A stretch of DNA of 64,000 bases, from contig CM035233.1 in NCBI GenBank assembly GCA_020226215.1, positions 12,152,001 through 12,216,000 of the forward strand. The letters are read 5' to 3'. The notes under the pieces were generated by a model that saw only the letters and a program-made list of their open reading frames with translations, made no database searches and was not told where the DNA came from. Within the stretch, counting starts at the first letter, position 1, and the number at the start of each line of letters is the position of its first letter. Origin of the DNA: Sindora glabra (lineage: Eukaryota > Streptophyta > Magnoliopsida > Fabales > Fabaceae). The translations under genes and the position numbers were made by a program. Positions 1-12,179 of the stretch are shown here, one piece after another.

Positions 1-1090
1 TATATATACACTATCAATAAATTTGGTTCTAATCTCTATATTGATATAAAAAATATTTACAAAATTTAAATAAACAAATTTGGTTCTAACCTTTTATATT
101 ATATATTTGTTATAATATTCCTTCTAGTGTCATTCTCATAACTTGTCATATGTCCATCATGTTCTTAATATGTCCATCATCTTTTATTGCCTTCTCAATC
201 AATTCTTACATCAACTAAAACAAGAAATTGAGTTTTTAAATTTTGAATTTCTTTAACATTCAAACAATGAGCTCTTATTGCTTTACCCAAAAAATAAAAG
301 CATATTCTAGCCATTAGAGCATCAAAATGTTTTTGATAGGGGTAGAAGTCAAATTATTAATTTTAAAAAAAATAGAAAAACTTTAATTTTTAAAAATTTT
401 CTTTTTATAATTTATATTTATTACTTGATTATCATTAATTATTTTTATAATAATATAAATCAAGAGATTTCCTTTTTAAAATAGAAACAAAAGTTTTTAT
501 TTTTCATTAAAAATTAAGAATTTTGTTTTAATTACTGTTAATATTTGCAAGTTATTGACACCAAATATTAAACTTTTATTCTACACTAAGAATTTTGTTT
601 TAATAATTATTCATGTTTGACATTGACTTATAACATCAAATGTATTTTTAAATAATTATTTTTTAAGATCGATAAAAAATCAATTTTATTTTTAATAATA
701 ATTTTTTCTCAAATACATTTTTCATAAAACTTATATTCTATCAAAATAATGAATTCTTAATTAAAGGTATTTATATAAGACAATTTTAAAAGTTACAAAT
801 ATTAGTTATGGGTTAACATAAAAAGAGAATATTTTAATTATATATATGTTAATTTGATTTATTATAGTGTATAGGGGTTAAAAAAGGTGAAAAAAAGGTT
901 ACATATTACAAAAGTTAATAATAGTAGATAATCATCAATAAGAGGAAAAAATATTAGAATATATTAAATCTTAATTATATTTGCACTTAATATAAAATAT
1001 TTCTATTAATTTTTTATTATAGAATCTTAATAAAATAAATGAAATATTACAAAATAATTAACCTCCATGCATCACACGGGTTAAAACTAG
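1..1090 (+). mobile_element. 3' part of a Helitron (plus orientation), 5' end outside the window
   Basis: The stretch ends in CTAG at 1087-1090 followed by T, the usual Helitron 3' boundary (host A|T site). Just inside lies 1065-1080, CATGCATCACACGGG, a decayed version of the hairpin seen intact at 11422-11436 (CCGTGCAATGCACGG). The two differences I can read are both CpG-to-CpA/TpG type. The spacer before CTAG (TTAAAA) also resembles the other copy. The rest of the segment is AT-rich and non-coding, so this is probably a non-autonomous copy. The 5' TC end is not in the window. The boundary is read directly; membership in one family with the 11410 end is inferred. Confidence 0.6.
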
Positions 1091-2730
1091 TTTTCAAATA
1101 TAGGTGGTCTAAGGGAAATGATGAAATGAGACAATAGATATCTTAAAAAGCAAGTGGAATTTATGAGATAGGAGTTCAAAAAAAAAACTCTGATCAACAA
1201 CGTCAACTACATTAATGATTCATCATTATGAAATCAGAGACAACACTACAGCCACATTCCTCGTTATGAAAACTAGCCTCCATTGAAACAAAGACCATTT
1301 AGTCGCATCAAAGAACGAGTCAAGGATTCCTTGTATAGCTATACGCAATTTGGAGAACATGATTACTAAGGTGATAGGAATAATGACTAGTTAGTCAATA
1401 GATCTGATAATCGCAGACAAGATAACCAAGCTATTACTATAGAGACCAAAACCAAGAAAACAATGACCTAATGGTGAATGCCATCCTTTCATTCCTATTA
1501 TCATGCAAGTCCGCGTTCCTTAAAACTTTAAGTCTCCTATAAATGGACAACCGAACCTTTAGAGCATATAAAAGCTATTATAGGTTAATTGGTGTGCCTA
1601 ATGCAATTGATTGACTTTTCACTACTAATAGACATGCTAATGGTGGGACTAGAATATCTTTAACTACTAACTTGTACAACTTAATTCATATCATTGTAAG
1701 TTCAATGTAAATTGACTAATGCTATAAAGCATCATACTTAAGAAATGCTACAATAATATAATAAATAGGGATATCTTTTACATGATTATGTGGAAAGTAG
1801 AATATATTTGATCATAATTTGTTTTTTTATTTAGAAGGATCCAAAGATGTAGTAAGAGAGGAAAACAAGTTCCATCATAAGTCTAATTAATTCTATAACT
1901 TGAACAATGGATAAGGTCAAATGCTTGCTTGAGAATAAAAAATGGTGTGCAATAAAGTTGTACATCAGTCGGGTGACTCGTTTAGCCCAATATGCCTAGG
2001 TCAGAAAAATGGAGGATTTATACTCTTTTTTTTTATCCAATAGGTCCATTAAACTTTTTTTATAACTCAATTATTAATCAAGCTGAGATTAAAAAATAGG
2101 TCGGGGTCAACCCAACTTGATCTAATTATATTAATTTATTTTTAATAATATAATTATATATTAAAAAATAATTAGATATAATTATTTTTAATATAAAAAA
2201 ATTAATTTGATATAATTAAATATTTTATATATTTAAATATTATATCATTTTTTAAATAGATATTTTTTATTTTAAAAATTTATTTTTCGCTTAAAAATAA
2301 AAAATATTTTATTTGAATTATCAAGCTAGGCCTTTGGGCCATGTATTAAAAAAATGGATTAGGTCAGACCAGGCCAATTTTTTTTAAAGTAAAGGGTTAG
2401 GCTCAAGTCTTAAATTTTATGCAATTCAATTTAATAGACTTGATCCAAAACTCATTCAGTCCAATCCATGTATATCTCTAGTGTATAGCAACTATAGCTA
2501 CCATTCCAAGTATATTACACCATAAAGCAAATTGAATATGATTTTAATGAAGATCTGTTGGCACTATTGAAAGAGTAGTCATGTTACATTGCATTAGAAA
2601 GGCATTGAGACTTGCTACTCCACAGCTCACATCTAACGTAACTCAAATATTGACACCAAATGCGATTTCAAAGATATTCTTAGTCTTCTATATACGACAA
2701 CTAATTTTTAATAAAATTTAAGAGGCCAAG
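1091..2730. other. AT-rich sequence without a gene; possible gypsy gag scrap
   Basis: No open frame is convincing here. Around 1470-1720 (+), broken frames read like a decayed Ty3/gypsy gag (HPFIPIIMQVRVP, then a GVPNAID block), but stops and frame changes are frequent and the match is from memory of the family pattern only. Around 1975-2470 there are purine/pyrimidine-rich GGTC/GGCC phrases (TAGGTCGGG-like) typical of small hAT-type repeats, with no ends that I can define. Confidence 0.25.
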
Positions 2731-2940
2731 AGTTAGGATGTTTAACCTTTTGCCTTACTCGCAAACTAGCATCATAATCCTAATGAGTTAGGTTGTTTGA
2801 CCTTCTATCTAGCTCATATTCTAGTTATTGAGCCTAATGAGCTAGGTGATTTAACCTTTTCCCTGACTCATATCAATTTTATTTCATTAACATTACCTAT
2901 TAGGTGATTTAACTTTTTGCCTAACTTATAACAATATAAT
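2731..2940. repeat. Imperfect tandem repeat, about 60-80 bp unit, four copies
   Basis: The phrase TAATGAGTTAGGT(T/G)(G/A)TTTGACC followed by CT-rich text and a CTCAT box recurs about four times (near 2733, 2787, 2847 and 2907). Copies differ by substitutions and small length changes. No coding potential is seen. Confidence 0.5.
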
Positions 2941-4173
2941 CTCAATAAATAAGCCTTTCTATCTCTTTCCCTTTTTGAACAACGGTATCAATTTTTTTCT
3001 AAGTTCTTCTTCCATTTAAGCTATCATTCATTCAACATAAAGACAATTGAGGCTACGCTATGGTAAGAATCTGTCAATCTATTAGATTCATTAAATGATG
3101 TAGAATTAGAGCTTTTGATAGGTGTATTAATTATATAATTTGATTTATGTTAAATTGGATGGCTTAATTACATATTTTATTTTTAACAAAAATATTTACA
3201 AATTAAAATTAAATTTATTTATTTAAAATTATATATATTATATTAATTTTTACACGCTATATTTTAAATTAAATATATGACAATTAAGATTTTATTATAA
3301 TTTTATTGCTCATGCACTATTTCCTTCCTTTTATCTATTTTATTATATATTTTTTATCTACTCCTATTACTTACAATTTAGATAATATTGATATAATACA
3401 ATATAATTTTCATTATAACAATATTTAAATAATTTATTATTTTTATATCATTAAATGTATTAACTATATATTTGACTCTTATTATTTTACAACTAATTCA
3501 ATATCGCATATTTATCTTTTTTCTTCATGCTAACTCTTGTTGTATATAATCCAAGCACCAATTATATTAAATAGTATGGATATAATGTAATATAAAAAGA
3601 AAAACAATATTTTTTCTTTTACATTTTTATAATATCAAACATTAAATTTATATAAAATTATTGATGTAAATATCCTTCAATTTAGATGAAAGTTAATTTA
3701 CAGCTAGCTTATAAACTAGTTACCCTTAAGTACTTAAAGCAAGAAAAATTATTTTAGATTGACAAAATTCTAAAGATTGGAAGAAAATGCAACTGTGTGT
3801 TAATTTTTATTAAACAAGAATTTAAATAAATGAGAACAGTGAATTTGATGCATGTATAATTGTCAAACTATTACCTAAAAATATATGTTATTATAGCATA
3901 CAAAAATTTCACATTGTCTGGTGTAAAGTTTTTTCACTTTACTCTGCAATTTTCACATTAAAAGGTGCCTTTAAAATTTGGTGCAAACTTTTTTTTTTAA
4001 AATTCTCTTTCCAATTTCCACATTAAAAGCGTGTTTGAAATTTACAATTTGGGATTGGGACTCTAGTTCATACTTTGTTCACTTCCCTCCATAATTTTCA
4101 TATCAGAAAGCGGCATGTAGTTCAAATTTTGGGAATCATGCACCCAAAAGATAGGTAAACGCATAACTAGCAA
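2941..4173. other. AT-rich sequence without a gene; short local duplication
   Basis: No gene is seen. At 3897-4110 a segment built from TTTTCACATTAAAAG, a TTTGGTGCAAAC-like phrase and a T-run occurs two to three times with divergence, which suggests a small local tandem duplication. Confidence 0.4.
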
Positions 4174-5776
4174 CTAGGGGTGTTAATGGGTTGAGTTAGG
4201 TCGGGTCGAGTCAGCATTGTTAAATGACCTGCTTGTGAACACGTTGGGCCTAAAATTTCAACCCCATTTTTGCCTAAATCTTTAACAAACCCGTGAATTT
4301 TTTAGTTGTAGTGGGTCCAACAGGTACAAACGGGTCAGGTCGGATTGTAATGAATCTTTTTTGGGTTTATCCATTAGCATTGGGTAGTAATTAGAACTAA
4401 GCCCTTTTTTAACAAAAAAGTAATATAAATTACTATAAATGGCCCAAATCTAGAAAAAAGCATGTTCAAACCACAAAAAATTGAATACAAATAGTAAAAT
4501 TGGACAAATTGAGATCAAAATACACAGTAAATTCATTGTTAAAAACTTTTTTGCTCATACAAGCCTCTCTTTCATAAAAAATTTTCTACTTATACCATAT
4601 GTTTTCTCGCAGTATTATTCTATAAAAACCAAATCTAAAACAAGTTCATTAACGGATAGGAAGACAAAAAGACCTATTTATGTCAAATCAAATTCAAAGG
4701 TCTCAAACCAAAAATAACCCATTTCAATTTTGACATTATAAATAACATAAAGCAATAAATTTCTAACTTTAAAATATACTAGTTCCAATTTGGAGAGCCT
4801 CAAACTCCAAGCTCAAGCTGTAAAAGTAATAAAAACAATGATAAGAAAAGTTTAGAAGCAAAAATAAATGCAAAGATCTATAAAGTATATATATTGAAAC
4901 ACCCAATGCTAAAAGAAGAGAATGAATTGGGAACAAGATGCTTACCTCCAAGGAAGTAGGGCACTAGATTTATTCATATTTTCAAAAAACAAAAGGGGTT
5001 GTGAGGTCAAAAAAAGCTTACAATGTGAATAACGGGATTCCGTCAGAGTTAAAAGCTAGAGCAGTAAGAAATTTGATTGACCCAATCATTCTCCATTATC
5101 TTCTACTCTATTTAAAGGGGCAAATGCAAATCCCATCATGACAAAAAGGAGATAGGGAGAGAAGACAATGAGAAGCCTTCAATGAGATGTTGAGGTGTAC
5201 AGAACCATCATCAATTCAAAATAATTAGAGAAAAAGATGACAAAATCTTTAGGAAGAGTTAGAAATAAGTCTTTACCTTCCTCTTCCATCTGATTTGCAC
5301 ATGAGAGAATAAGAAATTCACCAGCATCAAATGCAATTGAAAACCATAAATGTGAAAGCATTGCGACCACAAATGCAAATGGAGAAGTTTCAGATTAGGT
5401 AATAGTGTACAAGTAAAACTTTGCTAGGGTTTTTTTTTAAAAGGGCATGAGAAGACTGAAATCCAGAAGCAAGGCTGCACTAGCATGTTTGATGGTTTCA
5501 TCATTTTATAGTTAAACTCAAATGACATCGTATCTTTAGACTAAAACAATGTCATATCAACTTAGCTGAGATTAAAAAAAATAAGAATAATGGTATTGGA
5601 AGGGTACAGGTCCAGATAGGCCTACAAATTGCAACCTAAACCTGCCCATACCAACCTTGTTTTGCATCTTTCCTAGCTTATTTGGTGCTCTCTAACCTGA
5701 CCTGAACTAACCCAAATGATAAAAATCAGTCCAGTTCAAGCAGGTTAGGCCGAGAATTACATCTTTGGACACCCAT
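4174..5776. mobile_element. Candidate non-autonomous hAT-like element
   Basis: The left end reads CTAGGGGTGTTAATGGG and the right end, reverse-complemented, reads CTATGGGTGTCCAAAG, giving 9 of the first 10 bases in common. Sub-terminal sequence on both sides is rich in GGGTTGAGTTAGGTCGGG-like and GGTTAGTTCAGGTC-like phrases, as in common plant hAT-type repeats. No convincing 8-bp target duplication is visible and no transposase frame is present inside. The ends may belong to two separate small elements. Confidence 0.35.
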
Positions 5777-6242
5777 AGTTCACGGTATTTGATCGATTGT
5801 AGTTCATGTGTTGTTTGTGTGTGATGGTTGTAAAAGAGGTTTATTTCTTCTTCTATTAGTTGTATTTCTTCATTTACAGCCTGAAGCGTAAAAGTGGTTG
5901 CTCGTTAGTATAACCAGTTGACATATTTCTATTTTAATGAGAAATAGTAAAATGAAGAGAAATATTAAGTGGCAACATAACAATAACATGGGTAAAGGAA
6001 ATGACATTTTTAAAGGGTACTTGAAGCTTATTGGCTACTTAATTCTTCAGTTGGTGTGTAAAGAACTTCAAGTCTCATTTGAAGCACCTTGATACCTTTT
6101 GAATTTGATATCCCTTAAGCACATTTGTTATCTCACACAACCAATATTGTCAATAGTATAATGTACATATCGTCAAATCCATTTTCAATACAAGTTTTAT
6201 TTAAAGATGGAATAAAAAAAGGTTCCTTTTGATGTTATTAAC
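5777..6242. other. Spacer with no gene seen
   Basis: Ordinary AT-rich sequence between the candidate hAT-like element and the minisatellite field. No open frame, repeat or RNA gene can be supported. Confidence 0.5.
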
Positions 6243-6900
6243 AACAAAACTATAAAAAAAATAATATGTTACTATTTACAAAACAAATCGTAATATGTTG
6301 CTATTTGGCATCCAGATAGTAACATAAACTAAAACTTAAAGTAAATAGATGAATCAAGTGTTACTAACAATAAAATCATAAAAAAAATATATGTTACTAT
6401 TTACAAAATAAATAGTAACATATTACTGTTTAGTATACAAACAGTAACATGAACTAAATACTTAAAGTAAATAGGTAAATCAGGTGTTATTAATAATAAA
6501 ACTGCAAAAAAAGTAACATGTTATTATTTACAAAATAAACGATAACATTTTGCTATTTAGTATGTAGATATTAACATAAATTAAAAATTCAAAGTAAATA
6601 GATGAATCAAGTGTCATTAACAATAAAAAATCTGAAATAATGAGATAAATATATACTAATTATTGACAAAACTGTCAAAAAATAATATATTACTGTTTGT
6701 AGACTAAATAGTAACTTATTGCTATTTGGTATCCAGATAATAATACTAACCAAAAATTTAAAATAAATTAACAAATCAAGTGACACTAATAACCAAACTG
6801 CCAAAAAACATGGGGTTAATGTTTACATACCAAATAGTTACATATTACTATTTGGCTTCCAAATAGTAACATCAACTAAAAACTACCAAAAACATACAAG
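6243..6900. repeat. Minisatellite array A, about 125-bp unit, five copies
   Basis: Units starting near 6243, 6370, 6496, 6667 and 6792 share the order: A-rich box, ATGTTACTATTT-like motif, a variable centre, its inverse AAATAGTAACAT, then TAAAGTAAATAGATGAATCAAGTG and ACTAACAATAAAA boxes. Period is about 125 bp for the first three units; the fourth follows a 45-bp partial unit. Each unit holds an inverted pair able to form a hairpin. Not coding. Confidence 0.8.
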
Positions 6901-7084
6901 AAAATGAATAGGAATAAATGAAAATAATATTGAAGAAAATGATATAAAGCAATACAACTTTGACAACAGTAACTTATTGGCAATAGTATAACAATTGGTG
7001 ACATTCGGTAGGTTATCTTTTGTAATGGAACTCATTAGTTGCTCATGTATATATTCAGACTACTAATATTCTGCTATGTCATCA

Positions 7085-7536
7085 ATGTCCTCAATGCATT
7101 TAAGGTAGGACCAGGTCAGTGTCTGAGCCCTGTTTGGTACAAATAGGGTCACCAGCAGCATCAATGTCACAAGATGTAAGACATCCTGAATATCGATTTT
7201 TGATGTTCCTCCCACTGATCATTGGAATGCATTGAATATTGTGGGTATTGTAAGGCGTCCTTGGCCATGGAATCGTCTGGTGTCTAATTTTGATTATGGC
7301 CTCCTGCCAGGTGTTGTGTTGATAAGGTGATCTCCTTCTTTTATTCTAAAAATGAGCTTCACTAACATTGGTGTGATGCTCAGACATTCACCTCTAATTA
7401 TGAATTTATTGTACTTCATTAAAAAGATGGCAATCACTACCTGTGTTTCTTGATCATTATTTCGACATATATTGCAATCAAGCTCTTTTGTCATTATGGC
7501 ATTGATAAGAAGCCAGAAAGGGTTTTGTTGCACCAC
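7085..7536 (-). pseudogene. Decayed coding fragment, PMD/DUF1985-like domain
   Basis: Read on the minus strand from 7536, an open stretch begins MVQQNPFWLLINAIM, has CNICRNND and LSITPMLVKLIFRIKEG blocks, meets a stop, then continues in the same frame to IEDIDDIAEY near 7085. The order (F..LI.., a conserved Cys, L.IT..V..IF.I..G, later a WSY..IEDID..EY block) is like the plant mobile domain or DUF1985 proteins that travel with plant transposons. It is less AT-rich than the minisatellite on both sides, so it looks like a captured or inserted piece. No start, promoter or partner exon is clear. The family call is from pattern memory and is tentative. Confidence 0.35.
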
Positions 7537-7669
7537 CCTTTGTGGCTCTTATTGAATTGAAGAATGTCAATCTACCTTATACATGCAACAGATTTGATCT
7601 TTATTGGTGGAATCTTGCAATTACTTCTTCAGGTTCTTCTACTTGTTTGAATATTTTGCTACCTTTCTG

Positions 7670-8400
7670 TTCAAATAAATTGATAAATTGAGCATAATTA
7701 AGAAAAAAATTGATAAAACTGGAAATATATTAATAAATCAAGCATGATTAATAATAAACTGATAAAACAATAACATGTTACTATTTTTAGACTAAATAGT
7801 AATATATTATTTTCTTATAATGACAGGTTTCTATTTAGTTTGGAAACAACAATATTAACTAAAAATAATAATAAATAGATAAAAAATGTAATAAATAGAC
7901 AAATGAAATAAGATTAACAATGAGACTGGGAGAAAAAAATGTGTTATTATTTGCATATAAAATAGTAACATCAAAGAACATGTTATTATTTTATCTAGAA
8001 ACATTACCATTAAACAAAAATTGACAATAAATTGATAAATTAAGCGTGATTAATAACATATTGATAAAAAAAAACATGTTACTTTTTTAGACCAAACAGT
8101 AACCTGTTATTTTCTTGTAATGTCATGTTTTTGTTTAGTTTGGAAACAACAACATCAACTAAAAAATGTAATAAATAGACAAATGAAATATAATTAACAA
8201 TAAAACTTTGACAAAAAAATATATTACTATTTGCAGATGAAACAATAACATCAAAGCACATATTACTGTTTATTTAAAAATAGTAACATCGAATAAAAAT
8301 TGGGGATAAATTGATAAATCAAATATGATTAACAATAAAATGATAAAAAAATATGTATACTATTTTCAAACTAAATAGTAAAATTGATCAAAAATAACAT
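7670..8400. repeat. Minisatellite array B, about 300-bp higher-order unit
   Basis: The same ATGTTACTATT / AATAGTAACAT vocabulary as array A returns, now in a longer unit. A block GATAAAACAATAACATGTTA near 7760 recurs as GATAAAAAAAAACATGTTAC near 8062, followed in both by TTATTTTCTTRTAATG and a TTTAGTTTGGAAACAACAA block. A second sub-block (ATTAACAATRARACT...CATCAAAG) occurs near 7905 and 8185, and a third partial copy near 8328. Weaker echoes of the motif continue to about 8860. Confidence 0.7.
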
Positions 8401-8869
8401 ATCAGTTAATGAAATACTAGTATCGCACAATTTCTTACATGTTACTACTTGGTGTGCAAACAGTATCATGATGTTAAATAATACAAAATATGCACATTTT
8501 CAACATGCAATACTTTCATGTTTTTCTTTATCATGCAAATAATAACATGACTAAAATAATATATTATTATGAATTTCATTATGATGTTTGCATTGAATTG
8601 GAATGATGAAGATAAAAATTAAAGTTCGTTATCCAAAAAAAAATGTTGGATTATATGTTTCTATTTAGTATCAAAGGAGTAAGGTGTTTTTGTTTGCTTC
8701 CATGTGAACAAAATGTCAAAAAAACAAAAGAACATGAACGTTACCATGTTTTTGTTTGTTATACAAATAGCAACATGAAGATTAGTGACAATGACATCTC
8801 GATTAGTTATGCAAGTAGTTATTATGTGGGCATGCAATAAAATAGTGAAATGAATGTTCATCATTTTCA

Positions 8870-10977
8870 TTATTTTTTAAAATATATTATACTATTATTA
8901 TTATATAACTCACGTATTATTTTTGTTTTCTTATCTTCTTTATTTTATGCTTTCTTTTTTTTTTGTAACTACTCTTATTATTTACAATTCAAACATTAAT
9001 ATTATCGAGTGATATATATAATATGATATATTTTATTTTATTATAGTGATATTTTAAATATATAAAGATTTTATTTTTATAAATAAATAAAAAAAAATTG
9101 TAAAAAATATGATATGGTAATTATAATTTTAAATAATATTATTATCATCAAAATAATTAATAGTACTATTGTATTATATAAATATTATATTTATATTATG
9201 TTATATGCCTTATATTACTTACACTGTATTATATAATATATTTTTTATATAAAAAATAATGAAAATTTTGATAGTTCTACATTTATGGTTTATATTTTCC
9301 CTCTTCATTTTTTGATTAATTTTCATTTTTTATCTACTTCCCTATTAATTTCACAATGGGTTTGAAACAACAGTAACAAATATATTTTCTTAATTTTTTT
9401 GTTTTCATAATTTTGATAATTGTGTTAAATTATTTGCTGAGTTTGAAGATTACTACAAAATTTTTACTTTCTATATTTTTGTTATTTCGTCAGCAGATCG
9501 GAATGAAAATTTGTAATATATAGATTTTAATCCCATATATGTAATTTTGAAGTGTTCTAACTTGCAATACCATTTTAACATAATAAATTCACCTTATAAT
9601 AATTATTTCAAAATATTTTAATCATATCTTATTATAAGATATATACTTTTTAATTTTAAATTTTAACTTCTACCTTAAGGGATAAATTTAAGTACTATAC
9701 ACTTTTCTTTGATGATAATAATCTTATGTATATTATTTCAAAAAAATAACTACCAAATTTTTTATGTAAATTGTCATTTTATAATAGAAATGAAAATTTT
9801 CTCATATTTCTTTTTAAAATTATTTTATAATAATTACAAATGATTGAAAAAAATAGAAAAGAATGAGTATAAAAGAAAATTTATTATTAATATTCATTGT
9901 TATCATTTAAAAAGTTTAAAACATCAAAATATTTATAAATTTTAAAATATTTTATTTAAGAATTTAAAATTGATATAATGTGAGTGTAACACTTTTATTA
10001 AATAAGAAAAAGATATGCCACTAAAAAATGTAATTAAGAATTTTTAATTTCACTAAAAAGTTTTAATATTTTTTATTGATATGATATCATATAAATGTTT
10101 GATAATATAAAATTAATTTATACTAATAATAGATTAAATTTAAGTTTTTTATATAATTATTATAATTTTATAATTTAAAAGATATGACTTTACGTTTCAA
10201 AAGAGACGAACTTTCAATTTAAAAGATGTGATTATTTTTAGGCAAATTATATTGATCTCGTTTAAAGATTGATCTTATACTTGACACTCTTATTTTTCAA
10301 AATTGTATACATCCATATTTTGAAGCACTTCCATTATTATAAAATGTAATGATGTTCATTTTCTCTAACGTTGTTTCTTATAATTGAAAGATTATTTCTC
10401 TACATTTTTATGTCAAAATATTCTCCTTTTTCAAATAATAAAAGCACTATCTCCTTTTTATATATAGTGTTACAATATTTGAACAAAAAATGTGGAAAAA
10501 TAATTTTTTAATTATCAGGAATAACATTAAAGAAGGAATTGCAATTAAAAAGATAAAATTATTAATTTTGTCTCTAAAATTATATAGTTTTAATAAAATA
10601 GTCCCTAAATTATATTAAATGATTAATTTTATTTTTAAATAATAGTTTATTAGACAATTTTATCCCTCTATACAAATTCATATAGATAATTTTAACTTTA
10701 AATATCTGTATGAATTGTTAATATTTGAAAAAGATCATAAATATATAATTGTAAAAAATAAGAAATGTTAAGTATAATTAGTTCAAAATTTCAAAAGGAA
10801 TCTCAATAGCAATTTACCTTTTTTATTTCAAAAGACCCAACTATATAACTATACCAACAATCACATATAAAATTTATATTACAAATAATTACAACAATTA
10901 ATTCCATTTTTAAATGACAATTTATTATTATTTTTAAATAATTATTAACAATTGTAAGTTATTAAGTATTGTCTAAT
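8870..10977. other. Very AT-rich sequence, nothing coding
   Basis: About 2.1 kb of A/T runs and short low-complexity phrases. No frame with recognisable protein features, no RNA gene and no clear element ends. Confidence 0.5.
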
Positions 10978-11409
10978 CTAATAATAAACAATTTGAGTAA
11001 TATAAACAGAGTCCCGAAACAGAAATTTGTCACCGGGAAGGTAATATAAATTAAGCCGGCTATTATTTAAGAGGAAAACAAAAATTCCTTTTTCTAGTCG
11101 GATCCCCCTTATTATCTTGGAGCGGCCCAGACAGCTAGGCTGGACCCACAAGCAGCACACCTGTGCGCCACCCAAATCATTGCTGCTCAAGGGTGTACAC
11201 GTCCATCCAAAATTATAACCCTCTCCTGCTCTGCAGTCATCGTCTGCAGTTTTAATCTTTTAGACCTTATGAGTAAAACCACTGGATGACCTGGTGATTG
11301 GGCAACTCACATGAAAGGCCCATATTACTTCATACCTCCCCCGTCGTTCCGATCTTGCCACGCAGCGTGTTGCAACACGTTCCACCATAGAAGTGGCCTA
11401 TTTAAATTA
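10978..11409. other. GC-richer island outside the Helitron 3' end
   Basis: This stretch is clearly less AT-rich than its surroundings and holds CACACCTGTGCGCC, GGAGCGGCCCAGAC and CCACGCAGCGTG phrases. Open frames on the minus strand are short and match nothing I know. Since it abuts the Helitron boundary at 11410, it may be old host sequence or another element; no function can be assigned. Confidence 0.3.
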
Positions 11410-11436
11410 CTAGTTTTGAGCCCGTGCAATGCACGG
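11410..11436 (-). mobile_element. Helitron 3' terminus (minus orientation)
   Basis: Read on the minus strand, a short palindromic hairpin CCGTGCATTGCACGG (11422-11436) is followed by 8 bases and then CTAG (11410-11413); the next host base is T. A hairpin 8-12 bases before a terminal CTRR next to T is the diagnostic Helitron 3' end. The element therefore extends to the right of this point, on the strand that also carries the RepHel and RPA-like genes at 19.6-33.3 kb. Whether it is the end of that same element or of a smaller non-autonomous one is not shown, since no 5' TC end could be identified. Confidence 0.7.
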
Positions 11437-11504
11437 ATTTACAAAAATATTTAATAATGGAATTAAATGTCTCTTCTAAATTATAAAAAAAATCAGGGGG
11501 ATTT

Positions 11505-11649
11505 TATGTTACCCATAAGGGTTCCAAACCCATGGGTATGTGGCTAAATTGGAGTCATTGGATGAGTTGACCAAGTCAATGGTTTCACTCATCCAATGGC
11601 TCCAATTTAACCACATACCCATGAGTTTGGAACCCCCATAGGTAACATA
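11505..11649. mobile_element. Foldback element / MITE with about 60-bp arms
   Basis: Left arm 11505-11567 and right arm 11587-11649 are inverse copies with a 19-base loop. The outer ends are TATGTTACC and GGTAACATA. Within the arms I count about six mismatches in some 60 pairs, all transitions. Flanking TA on both sides could be a 2-bp target duplication. It is non-coding and would make a long hairpin RNA if transcribed. It lies about 90 bp inside the Helitron end. Confidence 0.75.
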
Positions 11650-12097
11650 GAAAGCACAAAAAAATCATGATTAATCAAGACTAATTAACTATTATAGATC
11701 ATAATCATAAAATTCAATTTACTATAAAAATTTGTTATTTTCAAGTAGAATATGAACTATACACATTTTATTATCTCATGCAAAATAAATCAGTAAATTA
11801 CTATGTTTTATTCTTGCATTAGTGTATGATTATATGTTAATCATACACTAATCAAAATACAACAAAGAATAACAGGTCAATGCAAACTTGATTCTAGTAA
11901 AGTTGTGTCATTCCATTTTTTTATGGATCATATTTATAAAATTCAATTCACTACAAAGGTAGGATTCTATGATTGTCCAAAGCTCCTGAGTCTTTCCAAC
12001 TCAGAACTATCAAGCAGTACGCTAAAATTGATCAAAGGAGAAATTAAGGAAGCTCTCAAATGGAGCGAAGCAGACTGGAGACAACCAAGATGACCAG

Positions 12098-12179
<82 letters not shown>

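Noticed and set aside
4481..4717. 78-codon plus-strand open frame inside the hAT-like candidate
   Set aside because: No motif, low-complexity Lys/Ser/Phe composition and no support from splice or promoter signals.
6243..8400. Repeat array considered as a CRISPR array
   Set aside because: Units are long, diverged, tandem without unique spacers, and the genome is clearly eukaryotic.
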